Position numbers and translations under genes: made by a program. From Pandoraea pnomenusa (GTDB lineage Bacteria; Pseudomonadota; Gammaproteobacteria; Burkholderiales; Burkholderiaceae): DNA of 64,000 nucleotides. Positions 19,076 to 29,268 of the stretch are shown piece by piece; the first letter of the stretch is position 1; each line of letters begins with the position of its first letter. The DNA lies in assembly GCF_000767615.3 (NCBI RefSeq), contig NZ_CP009553.3:1426001-1490000 (forward strand). The letters are read 5' to 3'. The notes below the pieces were generated by a model that worked only from the letters and a program-made list of their open reading frames with translations, did not search any database and was not told the origin of the DNA.

Positions 19076-19198
19076 TAAACCACCTACCGACAAAAAGACA
19101 AGCAGCCAGGCTGAGGGAGGAAACCGGAGACAAGGAGATCTCGGGAGGCAACTAAAAAATAAGTAGTAATACTAATAAATAATGTTTGGAGACAACCA

Positions 19199-20302
19199 AT
19201 GAAGCGTCTGATACTTGCCGCCGCGATGGCGAGCACGGTAGTGGTAAGTGTTGCCAACGCGCAATCGAATGTTCAACTCTATGGCCTGCTCGATACTGGC
19301 GTGGAATACCTGACACACGCCACGCCACAAGGCGGGACGCTGGTGCGCGTTCCGACGAATACCGCCACATTGCCCTCGCGCTGGGGAATGCGTGGCACGG
19401 AAGATCTCGGTAACGGATTGCAGGCGCTATGGACACTGGAAAGCGGGTTCGCGCTGAACAACGGCACATCGGCACAGGGCGGCCGTCTGTTCGGGCGCCA
19501 ATCCTTCGTCGGTCTCGGAGGCAAGTGGGGAACGATCACGATCGGGCGCCAGTACGGTATGACGTACCTGTCGCTGCTCGATTCCGACGTGATCGGACCG
19601 GCGATCTACAGCATGGGTTCATACGACAGCTTCATTCCAAACCCGCGTAACGACAATAGCCTTGCGTATAAGGGCGTGTTCAATGGCCTGACGGTCGGTG
19701 CGGAGTACTCGACCGGTCGCGATTCGACGAGCTGTGCCGGCCAGACCGCAGGCAACTTTCTCGCGTGTCGCGAAATCTCGGCGATGCTCAAGTACAACGC
19801 GGCCAAATGGGGCGCGGCTGTAGCCTTCGATGAACAGCGTGGGGGCGCGGGCTCCGCGCCGGCGACGATCGCACCGACAGCCAGTTACGCGATGGCCCGC
19901 GCAAGCAGCCGCGACCGCCGGCTGGTCGCCAACGGCTATTTTGTGCTCGGACCGGTCAAGGTCGGTGGCGGATGGATCGGGCGATGGATTCACTCCGACG
20001 TGACGAGCGTGTCGTCAAACCTGTTCTATCTTGGCGCGTCATACGCAGTCAGTGTGCCGCTGCAGGTGGATGCGCAAGTCGTCTACTACAACAGCAAGGA
20101 CGCCAGCGTCCATTCGATCATGTATGTTGCCCGTGCAACTTACAGCCTCTCAAAACGCACTGCCGTGTACGCCCAGACCGGTTTCCTGACGAACGGCGCG
20201 CAAAGTAACTTCTCGGTTAGCGGCGCGACCGTCGTGCCCGCGTCTCCGGCCATGGGTGGCAACCAGTTGGGGGTGATGTTGGGCGTTCGTCACACATTCT
20301 GA
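19199..20302 (+). CDS. Gram-negative porin (Burkholderia OmpC-like family)
   Basis: Predicted 367-residue outer-membrane trimeric porin. A clear signal peptide ends VANAQ, and the mature protein opens SNVQLYGLLDTGVEYL, typical of betaproteobacterial porins. Loop 3 carries the GRQSFVGLGGKWGTITIGRQY signature. The C-terminus GVRHTF ends with Phe, required for outer-membrane assembly. GGAGA lies eight bases before ATG. As the last gene of the catabolic cluster it may admit the same substrate. The 120 bases before it include an AT-rich patch (19154-19182) unlike the neighbourhood. Confidence 0.9.
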   Translation: MKRLILAAAMASTVVVSVANAQSNVQLYGLLDTGVEYLTHATPQGGTLVRVPTNTATLPSRWGMRGTEDLGNGLQALWTLESGFALNNGTSAQGGRLFGRQSFVGLGGKWGTITIGRQYGMTYLSLLDSDVIGPAIYSMGSYDSFIPNPRNDNSLAYKGVFNGLTVGAEYSTGRDSTSCAGQTAGNFLACREISAMLKYNAAKWGAAVAFDEQRGGAGSAPATIAPTASYAMARASSRDRRLVANGYFVLGPVKVGGGWIGRWIHSDVTSVSSNLFYLGASYAVSVPLQVDAQVVYYNSKDASVHSIMYVARATYSLSKRTAVYAQTGFLTNGAQSNFSVSGATVVPASPAMGGNQLGVMLGVRHTF

Positions 20303-20618
20303 CCTCGCCTCGGGAATCGCGTGCCGGTGCCCCGCGCCCGGCGCGCGGCGTCTGTCGCCGGCCGGGCGCTCCGGGACGACGCGAAGCCGAACCCGCACGA
20401 AAGCGACCGTCGACATCGTCGTCGTTCGTCGCATCGCCAGTCGTTATCGCCTACACCCGGCGAGGGTGACGGCTGCGGCTGCCTCGTATGTCATTGATTT
20501 CACAAGTTTTGTCTCGGTCGTCGATCTGGCGAGCCCCGCGTTGAGTGATCAACATTCAGAATTCGCCTCCAGCCCAGGCCCGCTCGCCCAATTTTTACCT
20601 CCGGGAAAACCCCGCGTC
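20303..20618. other. Non-coding gap between porin and groES promoter
   Basis: About 316 bases with no convincing gene. It contains one strong GC hairpin just after the porin gene (described separately) and otherwise nothing I can recognise until the groESL promoter. Confidence 0.5.
20334..20369 (+). terminator. GC-rich hairpin after porin gene
   Basis: Outer arms GCGCCCGG and CCGGGCGC enclose an inner GGCG/CGCC stem. There is no T-run after it, so it is either a weak or Rho-assisted end point or an mRNA-protecting structure rather than a proven intrinsic terminator. Confidence 0.45.
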
Positions 20619-20647
20619 TTGAAATCGTAAAACCCCGTCCCTATAAT
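20619..20647 (+). promoter_or_regulatory. groESL sigma70 promoter
   Basis: TTGAAA at 20619-20624 and TATAAT at 20642-20647 are separated by 17 bases. The -10 abuts the CIRCE operator, giving direct HrcA occlusion of RNA polymerase. Confidence 0.85.
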
Positions 20648-20673
20648 TAGCACTCGTTGGCGCAGAGTGCTAA
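20647..20673 (+). promoter_or_regulatory. CIRCE operator (HrcA binding site)
   Basis: Perfect TTAGCACTC-N9-GAGTGCTAA, the canonical CIRCE element. It binds the HrcA repressor, which is released on heat shock when GroEL is titrated by misfolded protein. hrcA itself is not in the window. Confidence 0.97.
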
Positions 20674-20690
20674 CGCCATGAATTCATAGC

Positions 20691-20710
20691 ATATGCAAAC
20701 GATTGCATAT
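20691..20710 (+). promoter_or_regulatory. Perfect AT-rich hairpin in the groES 5' UTR
   Basis: ATATGCAA-ACGA-TTGCATAT: eight perfectly paired bases with a four-base loop, 39 bases before the groES ATG and 17 bases after CIRCE. It could stabilise the mRNA or act as a temperature-sensitive structure. The ribosome site (AGGAG at 20739-20743) lies outside it. Confidence 0.6.
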
Positions 20711-20749
20711 TTGTTTTGACGATCTCATTGAGAGAAAGAGGAGCTTGTA

Positions 20750-21040
20750 ATGAACCTTCGTCCCTTGCATGACCGCGTTATTGTCAAGCGCCTGGACAAC
20801 GAAACGAAGACCGCATCGGGCATCGTGATCCCGGACGCCGCTGCCGAGAAGCCGGACCAGGGTGAAATCCTGGCCGTCGGCCCGGGCAAGCGTGACGATC
20901 AAGGCAAGGCGATCGCACTCGACGTGAAGGTGGGCGACCGCGTTCTGTTCGGCAAGTATGCCGGCCAAAGCGTGAAGGTCGATGGCCAGGAACTGCTGGT
21001 CATGCGCGAAGAAGACATCATGGCCGTCGTGGCCGCCTAA
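20750..21040 (+). CDS. groES: Co-chaperonin GroES
   Basis: Predicted 96 residues, the exact usual length. It begins [20 protein letters not shown] and contains the mobile loop around [14 protein letters not shown], which docks on GroEL. The heptameric lid closes the GroEL folding chamber in the cytosol. An AGGAG site precedes the ATG. It is the first gene of the CIRCE-controlled groESL operon, 49 bases before groEL. Confidence 0.98.
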   Translation: MNLRPLHDRVIVKRLDNETKTASGIVIPDAAAEKPDQGEILAVGPGKRDDQGKAIALDVKVGDRVLFGKYAGQSVKVDGQELLVMREEDIMAVVAA

Positions 21041-21068
21041 GTCTGTCTCCCCCAGGACATCTACGTAA

Positions 21069-22736
<1,668 letters not shown>

Positions 22737-22825
22737 GTCTCGCGAGAGACGGCTTGACCGGGCGCCGCGAGGCGCCCACTGCCCGGTCGCAGGGCCCCGT
22801 GGTCTCGATCACGCCGGCCCGCGCC

Positions 22826-22867
22826 AAAACGGCAACGAGTTCTTCGGGACTCGTTGCCGTTTTTTTT
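22826..22867 (+). terminator. Intrinsic terminator of groESL
   Basis: Arms AACGGCAACGAGT (22828-22840) and ACTCGTTGCCGTT (22849-22861) are perfectly paired across an eight-base loop and followed by a run of T. The AAAA just before the stem means it can also stop minus-strand transcription from the convergent LysR gene ending at 22871. Confidence 0.93.
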
Positions 22868-22870
22868 CGC

Positions 22871-23848
22871 CTACCGAGCCGGTCGGGTTGGCGTGCCGGG
22901 CGTTGCGGTATCCATACCCGCGCCGCCGATTGCCGGTGGCACCTGCGGCGTCGTGGCGGCGATCTGCGCCTGCATCCACTGCCAGAACGCGTGAATGGAA
23001 CGCTCCCGCGGATGGTTCTCACGCCAACTGACGTAATACTCGAGGCTGGGCGGCACCTGAATGTCGCCGATCTGCACCAGTTCCCCGGACGCGAGTGCGT
23101 CTCGCACCAGCAAGCTGCGTGTGGTGGCAACGCCTTGCCCCGCGAGCGCCGCGCGCAGCAGCAATCCCGAATCGTCGAAGATCGGTCCACGCGTGGGCTC
23201 GTGCGGCGGCAAGCCGGCCGCAACCTGCCAGTCTCGCCACGAGCGATAGGAAAAGCGCAGCATGGGCAGCTTTGACATATCGGCGAGCGTGAAATCGGGC
23301 ACGCGCGCGATCAGCGCCGGATGGCACACCGCGATGACGTGGTCGTCGAGCAGCTTGCGCGTGACGAACCCCGGCTTCTCCACCCGCTGATGCCAGATAC
23401 CCACGTCGACCGAATAGGGGTCGGGCGCCGGGATATCGGCATGGATCCGGACCACCAGATCGATATTCGGGTGTTGCTCGCTGAAGCATCCCAGTCGGGG
23501 AATGAGCCATTGTGCGGCAAGGTCGGTCATGACGCTGACTTCGAGCCGTACCGTCGCGAGCGACACGTCGGGGACCGTGCCGGCCCGGGCCTCCGTCATC
23601 GCTTCGTCGAGTTCCGACATCCCGATGCGCACGCGTTCGGCCAGCCGTGCGCCGACACTGGTCGGGATCATGCGCGCGCCGACGCGACGAAACAAGGCCG
23701 TGCCGAGCTGCTGCTCGAGCGAACGCATGTGATGACTCACAGCACTGTGCGTCAAATTCAATTCTTCGGCGGCCCGGGTAAAGCTCCGGTGACGTGCCGC
23801 CGCCTCAAGCGCACGCAGGGATTGGAGGGGGGGAAGGTGTTGGAACAT
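22871..23848 (-). CDS. LysR family regulator (GcvA-like)
   Basis: Predicted 325 residues. The N-terminal winged helix-turn-helix (PPLQSLRALEAAARHRSFTR followed by AAEELNLTHSAVSHHMRSLE) is of the GcvA/AmpR subgroup. The effector domain has DVGIWHQ and the FSYRSWRDW region. It is divergent from the MFS gene with a 102-base shared promoter region, the standard LysR arrangement, so it most likely controls that transporter. The C-terminal 25 residues after the last domain strand are Pro/Ala-rich and probably disordered. Confidence 0.9.
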   Translation of the reverse strand: MFQHLPPLQSLRALEAAARHRSFTRAAEELNLTHSAVSHHMRSLEQQLGTALFRRVGARMIPTSVGARLAERVRIGMSELDEAMTEARAGTVPDVSLATVRLEVSVMTDLAAQWLIPRLGCFSEQHPNIDLVVRIHADIPAPDPYSVDVGIWHQRVEKPGFVTRKLLDDHVIAVCHPALIARVPDFTLADMSKLPMLRFSYRSWRDWQVAAGLPPHEPTRGPIFDDSGLLLRAALAGQGVATTRSLLVRDALASGELVQIGDIQVPPSLEYYVSWRENHPRERSIHAFWQWMQAQIAATTPQVPPAIGGAGMDTATPGTPTRPAR

Positions 23849-23950
23849 GATGTCAAATTCTACTCACAATACGAGCGCAAAGGTTTCGTTGGCCTCATCG
23901 CCGCGTTGCGCCGACAATGCCTACCCAAGCAATTCAGCAAGGTATTGTTC

Positions 23951-25162
23951 ATGTCGAAAGCCCTCCGGATTTTCGTGCTGTTCGCCTGCGGCTACTTCGT
24001 CTCGTATGTGTACCGCGGCGTGAACATCGGGTTCGCCCCCTTCATGACGCGCGAACTTGGCCTCTCGTCCGCCGATCTCGGCCTGTTGACCAGCCTCTAC
24101 TTCCTCGGATTCGCCGGCGCGCAACTGCCCGCGGGCGTGCTGCTCGACAAATTCGGGCCCCGCCGGGTCGCCTCGCTCGTGCTGCTGCTGGCGGCCGCCG
24201 GCGCCGCCATGTTCGGGTTGGCGCAAGGCGTGGGCGCGCTCATGGTGGGACGTCTGCTGATTGGTGTGGGCGTCTCGGTGTGTCTTGGCAGTGCGTTCAA
24301 GGCGCTGGCGCTATGGTTTCCGGTCGCGCGCCTGCCGTTGCTCAATGGCCTGGTGATGGCCGTGGGGGGCATGGGCGGAGTGGTCGTCGGCACGCCGCTG
24401 ACATGGCTGCTCGGCCTGACCGACTGGCGGATGGTGTCGTTCGGCTTGGCGGCGCTGACGGTGTTCATGTCGGCGGCGCTCTGGTTCGGCGCTCCCGAGA
24501 AGCCGGGTTCACACGCACAGGGCGGGCTGACCGAGGCGCTGCAGGGCGTGCGGCAGGTACTTGGCAGTGCCATGTTCTGGAAGGTGACGTCGCTGTCAGG
24601 AATGACGCAAGGCGTGTTCTACGCGATGCAGTCGCTGTGGATGGCGCCGTTCATGCGCGATGTCGAAGGCATGGGTGAGGCGCAGGCGGCCTCGCTGGTG
24701 TCCGTTGTCGGGCTCGCCATGATGGCCGGCAGCGTCGGCTTCGGCGCGGCGGCCCGTTCGCTGGAGCGACGGGGCCTGAGCGTTTTCGCATTCTCCGGCG
24801 TGGGCATGGTGTTGTTCGTCGTCGTGCAGGTGCTGCTCATGCTGCGCACGCCCATTCCCCCGATGTGGCTCTGGGCGGCCTACGGGATCTTCGGCGGCAC
24901 GGGCATTCTGTCGTACGCGGTGCTCGCCGAACACTTCCACGGCACGCTGATCGGACGCGTGAACACTTCGCTCACGCTCGTCGTCTTCGTGCTGATCTTC
25001 CTGTGTCAGGTGGGGGTGGGGGCCGTACTCGGCGCTTACACCGCTCACAGCGCGCAAGCTCACTTCTCGGCATGGACGGCGCTCGTCGTACTGCAGATTC
25101 TCGGCGCCGTGTGGTACTTCTGGCCGCAGCGCCAACGCGTGCGCGAGGTCGCCGCGGCCTGA
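23951..25162 (+). CDS. Major facilitator superfamily transporter
   Basis: Predicted 403 residues with about 12 membrane segments. The loop 2-3 motif LLDKFGPRRV matches the MFS G-x-x-x-D-R-x-G-R-R signature in degenerate form. The start at 23951 is chosen because the family-like sequence begins there (SKALRIFVLFACGYFVSYVY); the upstream open frame runs antisense through the LysR gene. The substrate is unknown. The divergent LysR gene suggests inducible expression by a small organic molecule. Confidence 0.87.
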   Translation: MSKALRIFVLFACGYFVSYVYRGVNIGFAPFMTRELGLSSADLGLLTSLYFLGFAGAQLPAGVLLDKFGPRRVASLVLLLAAAGAAMFGLAQGVGALMVGRLLIGVGVSVCLGSAFKALALWFPVARLPLLNGLVMAVGGMGGVVVGTPLTWLLGLTDWRMVSFGLAALTVFMSAALWFGAPEKPGSHAQGGLTEALQGVRQVLGSAMFWKVTSLSGMTQGVFYAMQSLWMAPFMRDVEGMGEAQAASLVSVVGLAMMAGSVGFGAAARSLERRGLSVFAFSGVGMVLFVVVQVLLMLRTPIPPMWLWAAYGIFGGTGILSYAVLAEHFHGTLIGRVNTSLTLVVFVLIFLCQVGVGAVLGAYTAHSAQAHFSAWTALVVLQILGAVWYFWPQRQRVREVAAA

Positions 25163-25287
25163 TGCCGCCATTGCTGTCTCTCTCGGGACAGGGCCCCGAA
25201 CCGGGCCGCTCGAAAACGCCGAAGCCGCGCCCGGCATAGCGCCGCAACCGAGGTCGTGGACGCCGGCCGCTGGGCGGCCTTGCCCAA

Positions 25288-25878
25288 TCACTTTCCGGTT
25301 TCGAGCACCCGCAACCACGCGCTCAGGCCTGCCTCGATGTCGGAGAGCGTCGCATCGGGCAGGGGCGCGAGCATGCGATGCTCGTTGGCCACATGGGCCT
25401 CGACGGCACGTTCGATCAACGCGAATCCAGCATCCGTCAATTGAACCAGGGTGCTGCGCGCGTCGTCCGGGTTCGGCACGCGCGCGATCCAGCCCCGGGC
25501 TTCCAGGCGCTGCAATCGGTGCGTCATCGTGCCCGACGTCACCATCAGCGTGGAAAACAGCGCCGTCGGCGCCAGCCGATAAGGCGCGCCCGAGCGACGC
25601 AACGTTGCCAACATGTCGAATTCCCAGCCGCTCATGTCGAACGTCGCGAACGTGGCGTCGAGTTGCTGCTGCACCAGCGCCGCACATCGTTTGAGCCGTC
25701 CGATGACGCCCATCGGCGAGACGTCGAGATCGGGGCGCTCCCGGTGCCATTGCGCGAGGATGGCGTCGACGGCGTCGCCGTGACGCGCATGCGCCGACGA
25801 TGCCGGGGCCGCCTCCTGCCCGGAAGGCGCGGCTTGCGTGACCCTGGTTGCTCGATTGCCCGTGGACCGATTCGTCAT
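25288..25878 (-). CDS. MarR family transcriptional regulator
   Basis: Predicted 196 residues, with a 50-residue low-complexity N-terminus before the MarR core. The wHTH includes APTALFSTLMVTSGTMTHRLQRLEARG and the wing RVPNPDDARSTLVQLTDAG, with the conserved DxR (DDAR) of the family. MarR dimers repress until a small ligand, often phenolic, binds. It is divergent from the EamA transporter with two palindromes in the 70-base gap, so it almost certainly regulates itself and that transporter. Confidence 0.92.
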   Translation of the reverse strand: MTNRSTGNRATRVTQAAPSGQEAAPASSAHARHGDAVDAILAQWHRERPDLDVSPMGVIGRLKRCAALVQQQLDATFATFDMSGWEFDMLATLRRSGAPYRLAPTALFSTLMVTSGTMTHRLQRLEARGWIARVPNPDDARSTLVQLTDAGFALIERAVEAHVANEHRMLAPLPDATLSDIEAGLSAWLRVLETGK

Positions 25879-25891
25879 GCGTGACTCCAGT

Positions 25892-25909
25892 TATCTTGAC
25901 TTCAAGGCA
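25892..25909. promoter_or_regulatory. Putative MarR operator, site 1
   Basis: TATCTTGACTTCAAGG contains the palindrome CTTGA-CT-TCAAG. It resembles site 2 in its TATCTTGA half and lies 14 bases upstream of the marR start codon, where binding would block marR transcription. Confidence 0.6.
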
Positions 25910-25926
25910 AAATGATAGCAAACTCC

Positions 25927-25950
25927 ATTTATCTTGAATTGAAGATAAAT
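25927..25950. promoter_or_regulatory. Putative MarR operator, site 2, overlapping EamA start
   Basis: ATTTATCTT-N6-AAGATAAAT: nine-base perfect arms. The right arm runs into the ATG at 25949, so a bound dimer would sit on the start of the transporter gene. Confidence 0.65.
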
Positions 25951-26839
25951 GGCGATGACAACTTCCGCGACCACTTTGCCCTCGGGCGTGCGCTGGGCTG
26001 ACGTTCTGCTGACGGCGTTTGCCCCGATGATCTGGGGATCGACCTACATCGTGACGACGCAGGTGCTGCCGCCCGATCGTCCCTTTACGGCGGCGCTGAT
26101 TCGCGTGCTGCCGTCGGGCCTGCTCCTGTTGCTTTGCACTCGCCGTTTGCCGGCGCCGCGCGACTGGGGGCGTTTGCTGGTGCTTTCCGCGCTGAACATC
26201 GGCGCGTTCCAGGCGCTGCTGTTCGTCGCCGCCTATCGTTTGCCGGGTGGGTTGGCCGCCGTCGTCGGCGCGATTCAGCCGTTGCTGGTCATGGCGCTGG
26301 CATGGGGCGTGGAGCAGCGGCGCCCATTGGGGGCGACGGTCTGGGCGGCGGTGGCCGGCGTCGTCGGCATGGGCATTCTGCTGCTCTCGCCGGGAACGAT
26401 CTTCGAGCCGGTGGGCATCCTGGCGGCACTGGCCGGCGCGGCGAGCATGGCGACGGGAACCTATCTCACGCGCCGGTGGCGTCTGGACATGCCCGTGCTG
26501 GCGCTCACGGGCTGGCAACTGATGTTGGGAGGGCTGATGCTCGCGCCCGTGGCCTGGTTCGCCGACGCGCCGCTGCCGGGCATCACGCTGTGGCAGGCCC
26601 TGGGGTACCTGTACCTGTCGATGGCGGGCGCCTTGCTGGCCTACGCACTGTGGTTTCGCGGCATTGCGCGGCTGACGCCCGTGGCGGTGTCGTCGCTCGG
26701 TCTGCTCAGCCCGTTGACGGCGGTCGTGCTCGGCTGGGTCCTGCTGGGGCAGGCGATCCGGGGCTTCGCGTTCGTCGGGCTGGCGATGGTCTTCGCGAGC
26801 ATTCTCGCCGTGCAGTGGACGGCATCCCGACGCGCCTGA
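25949..26839 (+). CDS. EamA/DMT family transporter
   Basis: Predicted 296 residues with about ten membrane helices in two EamA repeats (WGSTYIVTTQVLPPDRP opens repeat 1; GALLAYALWFRGIARLTPVAVSSL belongs to repeat 2). The family exports metabolites, amino acids or drugs. Start could be 25949 or the in-frame ATG at 25955; neither has a good ribosome site, and the operator palindrome occupies the leader. It is controlled by the divergent MarR gene on positional grounds. Confidence 0.87.
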   Translation: MAMTTSATTLPSGVRWADVLLTAFAPMIWGSTYIVTTQVLPPDRPFTAALIRVLPSGLLLLLCTRRLPAPRDWGRLLVLSALNIGAFQALLFVAAYRLPGGLAAVVGAIQPLLVMALAWGVEQRRPLGATVWAAVAGVVGMGILLLSPGTIFEPVGILAALAGAASMATGTYLTRRWRLDMPVLALTGWQLMLGGLMLAPVAWFADAPLPGITLWQALGYLYLSMAGALLAYALWFRGIARLTPVAVSSLGLLSPLTAVVLGWVLLGQAIRGFAFVGLAMVFASILAVQWTASRRA

Positions 26840-26858
26840 ACGCGGCGCGCGCCAGCGC

Positions 26859-27350
26859 TCAGTTGCTTTCGAGATCCTGCGCCACCCAGTCGCCCGACTT
26901 GCCGCCGTGCTTTTCCAGCACGCGCACATCGGTGATGGTCATCCCCCGATCCACCGCCTTGCACATGTCGTAAATGGTCAGCAGTCCCACCTGCACGGCC
27001 GTCAATGCTTCCATCTCGACGCCCGTGCGACCGACGGTCTCGACCTGGGCACGGCAGTGAACGGCGTTGGCACCGTCGTCGATCAGGAATTCCACGCTGA
27101 CGCGCGTGAGGGCGAGCGGATGGCACAGCGGAATCAGATCGGCCGTGCGCTTCGCGCCCTGAATGGCGGCGATGCGGGCGATGCCGAGCACGTCGCCTTT
27201 CTTTGCCGAGCCGGTGCGAATCAGTGCCAGCGTTTCCGGCTTCATCCGGATGGTGCCGCGCGCGACGGCGATGCGATGCGTGCTGTCCTTGCCGCCGACA
27301 TCAACCATGTGGGCCTGTCCGGCGCTGTCGAAATGGGTGAGTTCTGCCAT
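26859..27350 (-). CDS. moaC: Cyclic pyranopterin monophosphate synthase MoaC
   Basis: Predicted 163 residues, usual length. It has the conserved LIPLCHPL (Cys76-His77), [16 protein letters not shown] and KAVDRGM motifs holding the catalytic Lys and Asp. It converts the MoaA product to cyclic pyranopterin monophosphate in molybdenum cofactor biosynthesis. Start at 27350 matches the family's HFD-x-x-G start. The other moa genes are not here, but a molybdenum-enzyme accessory cluster appears at 61.5-64 kb. Confidence 0.97.
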   Translation of the reverse strand: MAELTHFDSAGQAHMVDVGGKDSTHRIAVARGTIRMKPETLALIRTGSAKKGDVLGIARIAAIQGAKRTADLIPLCHPLALTRVSVEFLIDDGANAVHCRAQVETVGRTGVEMEALTAVQVGLLTIYDMCKAVDRGMTITDVRVLEKHGGKSGDWVAQDLESN

Positions 27351-27630
27351 GAGTCGATGCTGAAAGAGGTCTGTCGCCACTGCCCTCGAAAAGGCTGACG
27401 GATGCCCGTGTCGCGAGCCTGAAGGCGGTCGTGTCTTGTCGTATTGGGAACGTTTGCGCCGTGGCGCGGAACGTCCATGTCTGGCTGCTATCATAGCAGC
27501 AGCCTCGAGTGATCAGCGCCACGCGGCGCCCATTTGCCATGACGCGTTCGTCACGTTCGTTCCGCGCCTTCATCCGCATGTTCAGCATGTCTCGCATGAT
27601 CCCCGTGCTTCGTCTGTCGCGGTGCCGCGC

Positions 27631-29199
27631 ATGAGCGTCATGCCGCCACGCGCTCGCAGCGCCTCCCGTGTCCGATGGCCTCGCGCCGTCGCATGCGGCA
27701 TGTTGCCCGTGATGACGGCGGTCACGTTCGCCGCCGCTGTCGTGCCGACGCAAGTCGCCGCGCAGGCGCTTCCCACGCTGGGCCAGAGTTCCGCATCCGA
27801 TCTGTCGCCCGCCATGGAGCGCAAGCTCGGCGAGCGCGTGATGCGCGAAATTCGCGCCGATCCGGATTACCTGTCCGACCTGTTGCTGTCCGATTACGTG
27901 AATGGCCTCGGCGGCAAGCTCGTGTCCGCCACGCGCAAGGTCGGCCTGGACGCGAGCCAAAGCTTCGAGTTTTTCGTGGTGCGCGACCCGGCGATCAACG
28001 CGTTCTCGCTCCCCGGCGGTTTCATCGGCATCAACACCGGACTGATCGTCGCCACACGCACCGAATCGGAGCTCGCCTCGGTCGTCGGCCACGAGACGGG
28101 GCACGTGCTGCAACATCACATCGCGCGAATGCTCGGCCAGCAGGCGCAGAACTCGTGGATCGCGCTGGGCGGCCTGCTGCTCGGCCTGCTCGCCGGGGTG
28201 GGCGCGCGCAGTTCGGATCTCGGCATGGGCATCGCGATGGGCGGACAGGGACTGGCCGTCGATCGGCAATTGCGTTTCTCGCGCGACGCGGAACGCGAGG
28301 CCGACCGAGTCGGTTTCCAGTTGTTGCAGGCGGCCGGCTTCGATACCTATGCCATGCCGACGTTCTTCGAGCGATTGCAGCGCGCGGACGCGATCAACGA
28401 AGCCGGCGTGCCCGAATACGTGCGCACCCACCCACTGACGACGGACCGTATTGCCGACATGCTCAACCGTTCGCGCAACGCGGGTTATCGTCAACCGGAA
28501 CAATCGCCCGAATACCAGTTCGTGCGCGCGCGTTCGCTGGTACTGCAGCAGAAGTCGGCGAGCGACTACGCCACGATCGCCGACGCGCAACGCACCGCCA
28601 TCCGCACGCAGACCGCGCCGAGCGTGGCGGGCGCCTGGTACGCGGTCGCCCTCGCCGAGTACAAGCAAAATCGCTGGGCGCCCGCCCGCGAAGCGCTGGA
28701 GAACGCCCGCGCGGCCTTTGGCGGCAGCGGTCCCGGCACCCCGAGTCTGGCGGTGCTCGCGTCGGACATCGCGCGTGCGTCGGGCCGGCCGGACGACGCG
28801 CTGCGCATCGCGGTGCAGGCACGCACGGCATTTCCGCTATCGCAGGCGGCGGACATGGCATATGCCGATGCGCTGGTGGCTGCTCACCGGATTCCGGACG
28901 CGACGAAGTTCCTGCAGGCGCAAGTGGAGCGTTATCGCAGCGAGCCGATCTGGTGGCGCGCCCTGGCCGGCGCGTGGGCGGCGGGCGGCAAGCGCGCCCG
29001 ACAGCACGAAGCGCTCGCGGAGCAGTACGCGTTGCAGGGGCAATGGATGGCGGCGGTGAGTCAATTGAAGCTCGCCCGCGATGCCGGCGACGCCGACTTC
29101 TACGAACTTTCGACCATCGACGCCCGATTGCACGAGTTCCAGCGCCGGTACAAGGAAGACAAGGAAGAAGAGAAGGACTTCAACAAGCAGTTCGGGTGA
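27631..29199 (+). CDS. M48 family periplasmic metalloprotease with TPR-like C-terminus (BepA/YfgC-type)
   Basis: Predicted 522 residues. A signal peptide (hydrophobic GMLPVMTAVTFAAAVVPTQVAA) is followed by the Peptidase_M48 domain with zinc site HETGH at residues 154-158 and the third ligand in DAEREADRVG. The C-terminal 250 residues are helical repeats (WYAVALAEYKQNRWAPAREALENARAAF-like), as in BepA, which handles misassembled outer-membrane proteins such as LptD. The ATG at 27631 was chosen because it directly precedes the signal sequence; an ATG at 27640 is equally possible. Two large outer-membrane autotransporters in the window are potential clients. Confidence 0.88.
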   Translation: MSVMPPRARSASRVRWPRAVACGMLPVMTAVTFAAAVVPTQVAAQALPTLGQSSASDLSPAMERKLGERVMREIRADPDYLSDLLLSDYVNGLGGKLVSATRKVGLDASQSFEFFVVRDPAINAFSLPGGFIGINTGLIVATRTESELASVVGHETGHVLQHHIARMLGQQAQNSWIALGGLLLGLLAGVGARSSDLGMGIAMGGQGLAVDRQLRFSRDAEREADRVGFQLLQAAGFDTYAMPTFFERLQRADAINEAGVPEYVRTHPLTTDRIADMLNRSRNAGYRQPEQSPEYQFVRARSLVLQQKSASDYATIADAQRTAIRTQTAPSVAGAWYAVALAEYKQNRWAPAREALENARAAFGGSGPGTPSLAVLASDIARASGRPDDALRIAVQARTAFPLSQAADMAYADALVAAHRIPDATKFLQAQVERYRSEPIWWRALAGAWAAGGKRARQHEALAEQYALQGQWMAAVSQLKLARDAGDADFYELSTIDARLHEFQRRYKEDKEEEKDFNKQFG

Positions 29200-29268
29200 G
29201 CGGCGCCAGCATCGCGAAATGCATGCCGCCGCCCGACGCACCTCGCGCGCGATGTCGCCCGGGCACGC

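Noticed and set aside
20618..20646. Sigma32 heat-shock promoter at groES
   Set aside because: CTTGAAA is present but the CCCC element is only 8 bases downstream, too close; the 17-base TATAAT spacing fits sigma70 with CIRCE control.
24596..26929. A 777-codon minus-strand open frame across the MFS, MarR and EamA region
   Set aside because: High GC keeps antisense frames open; composition is Arg/His/Ala-rich with no domain, and three well-supported genes overlap it.
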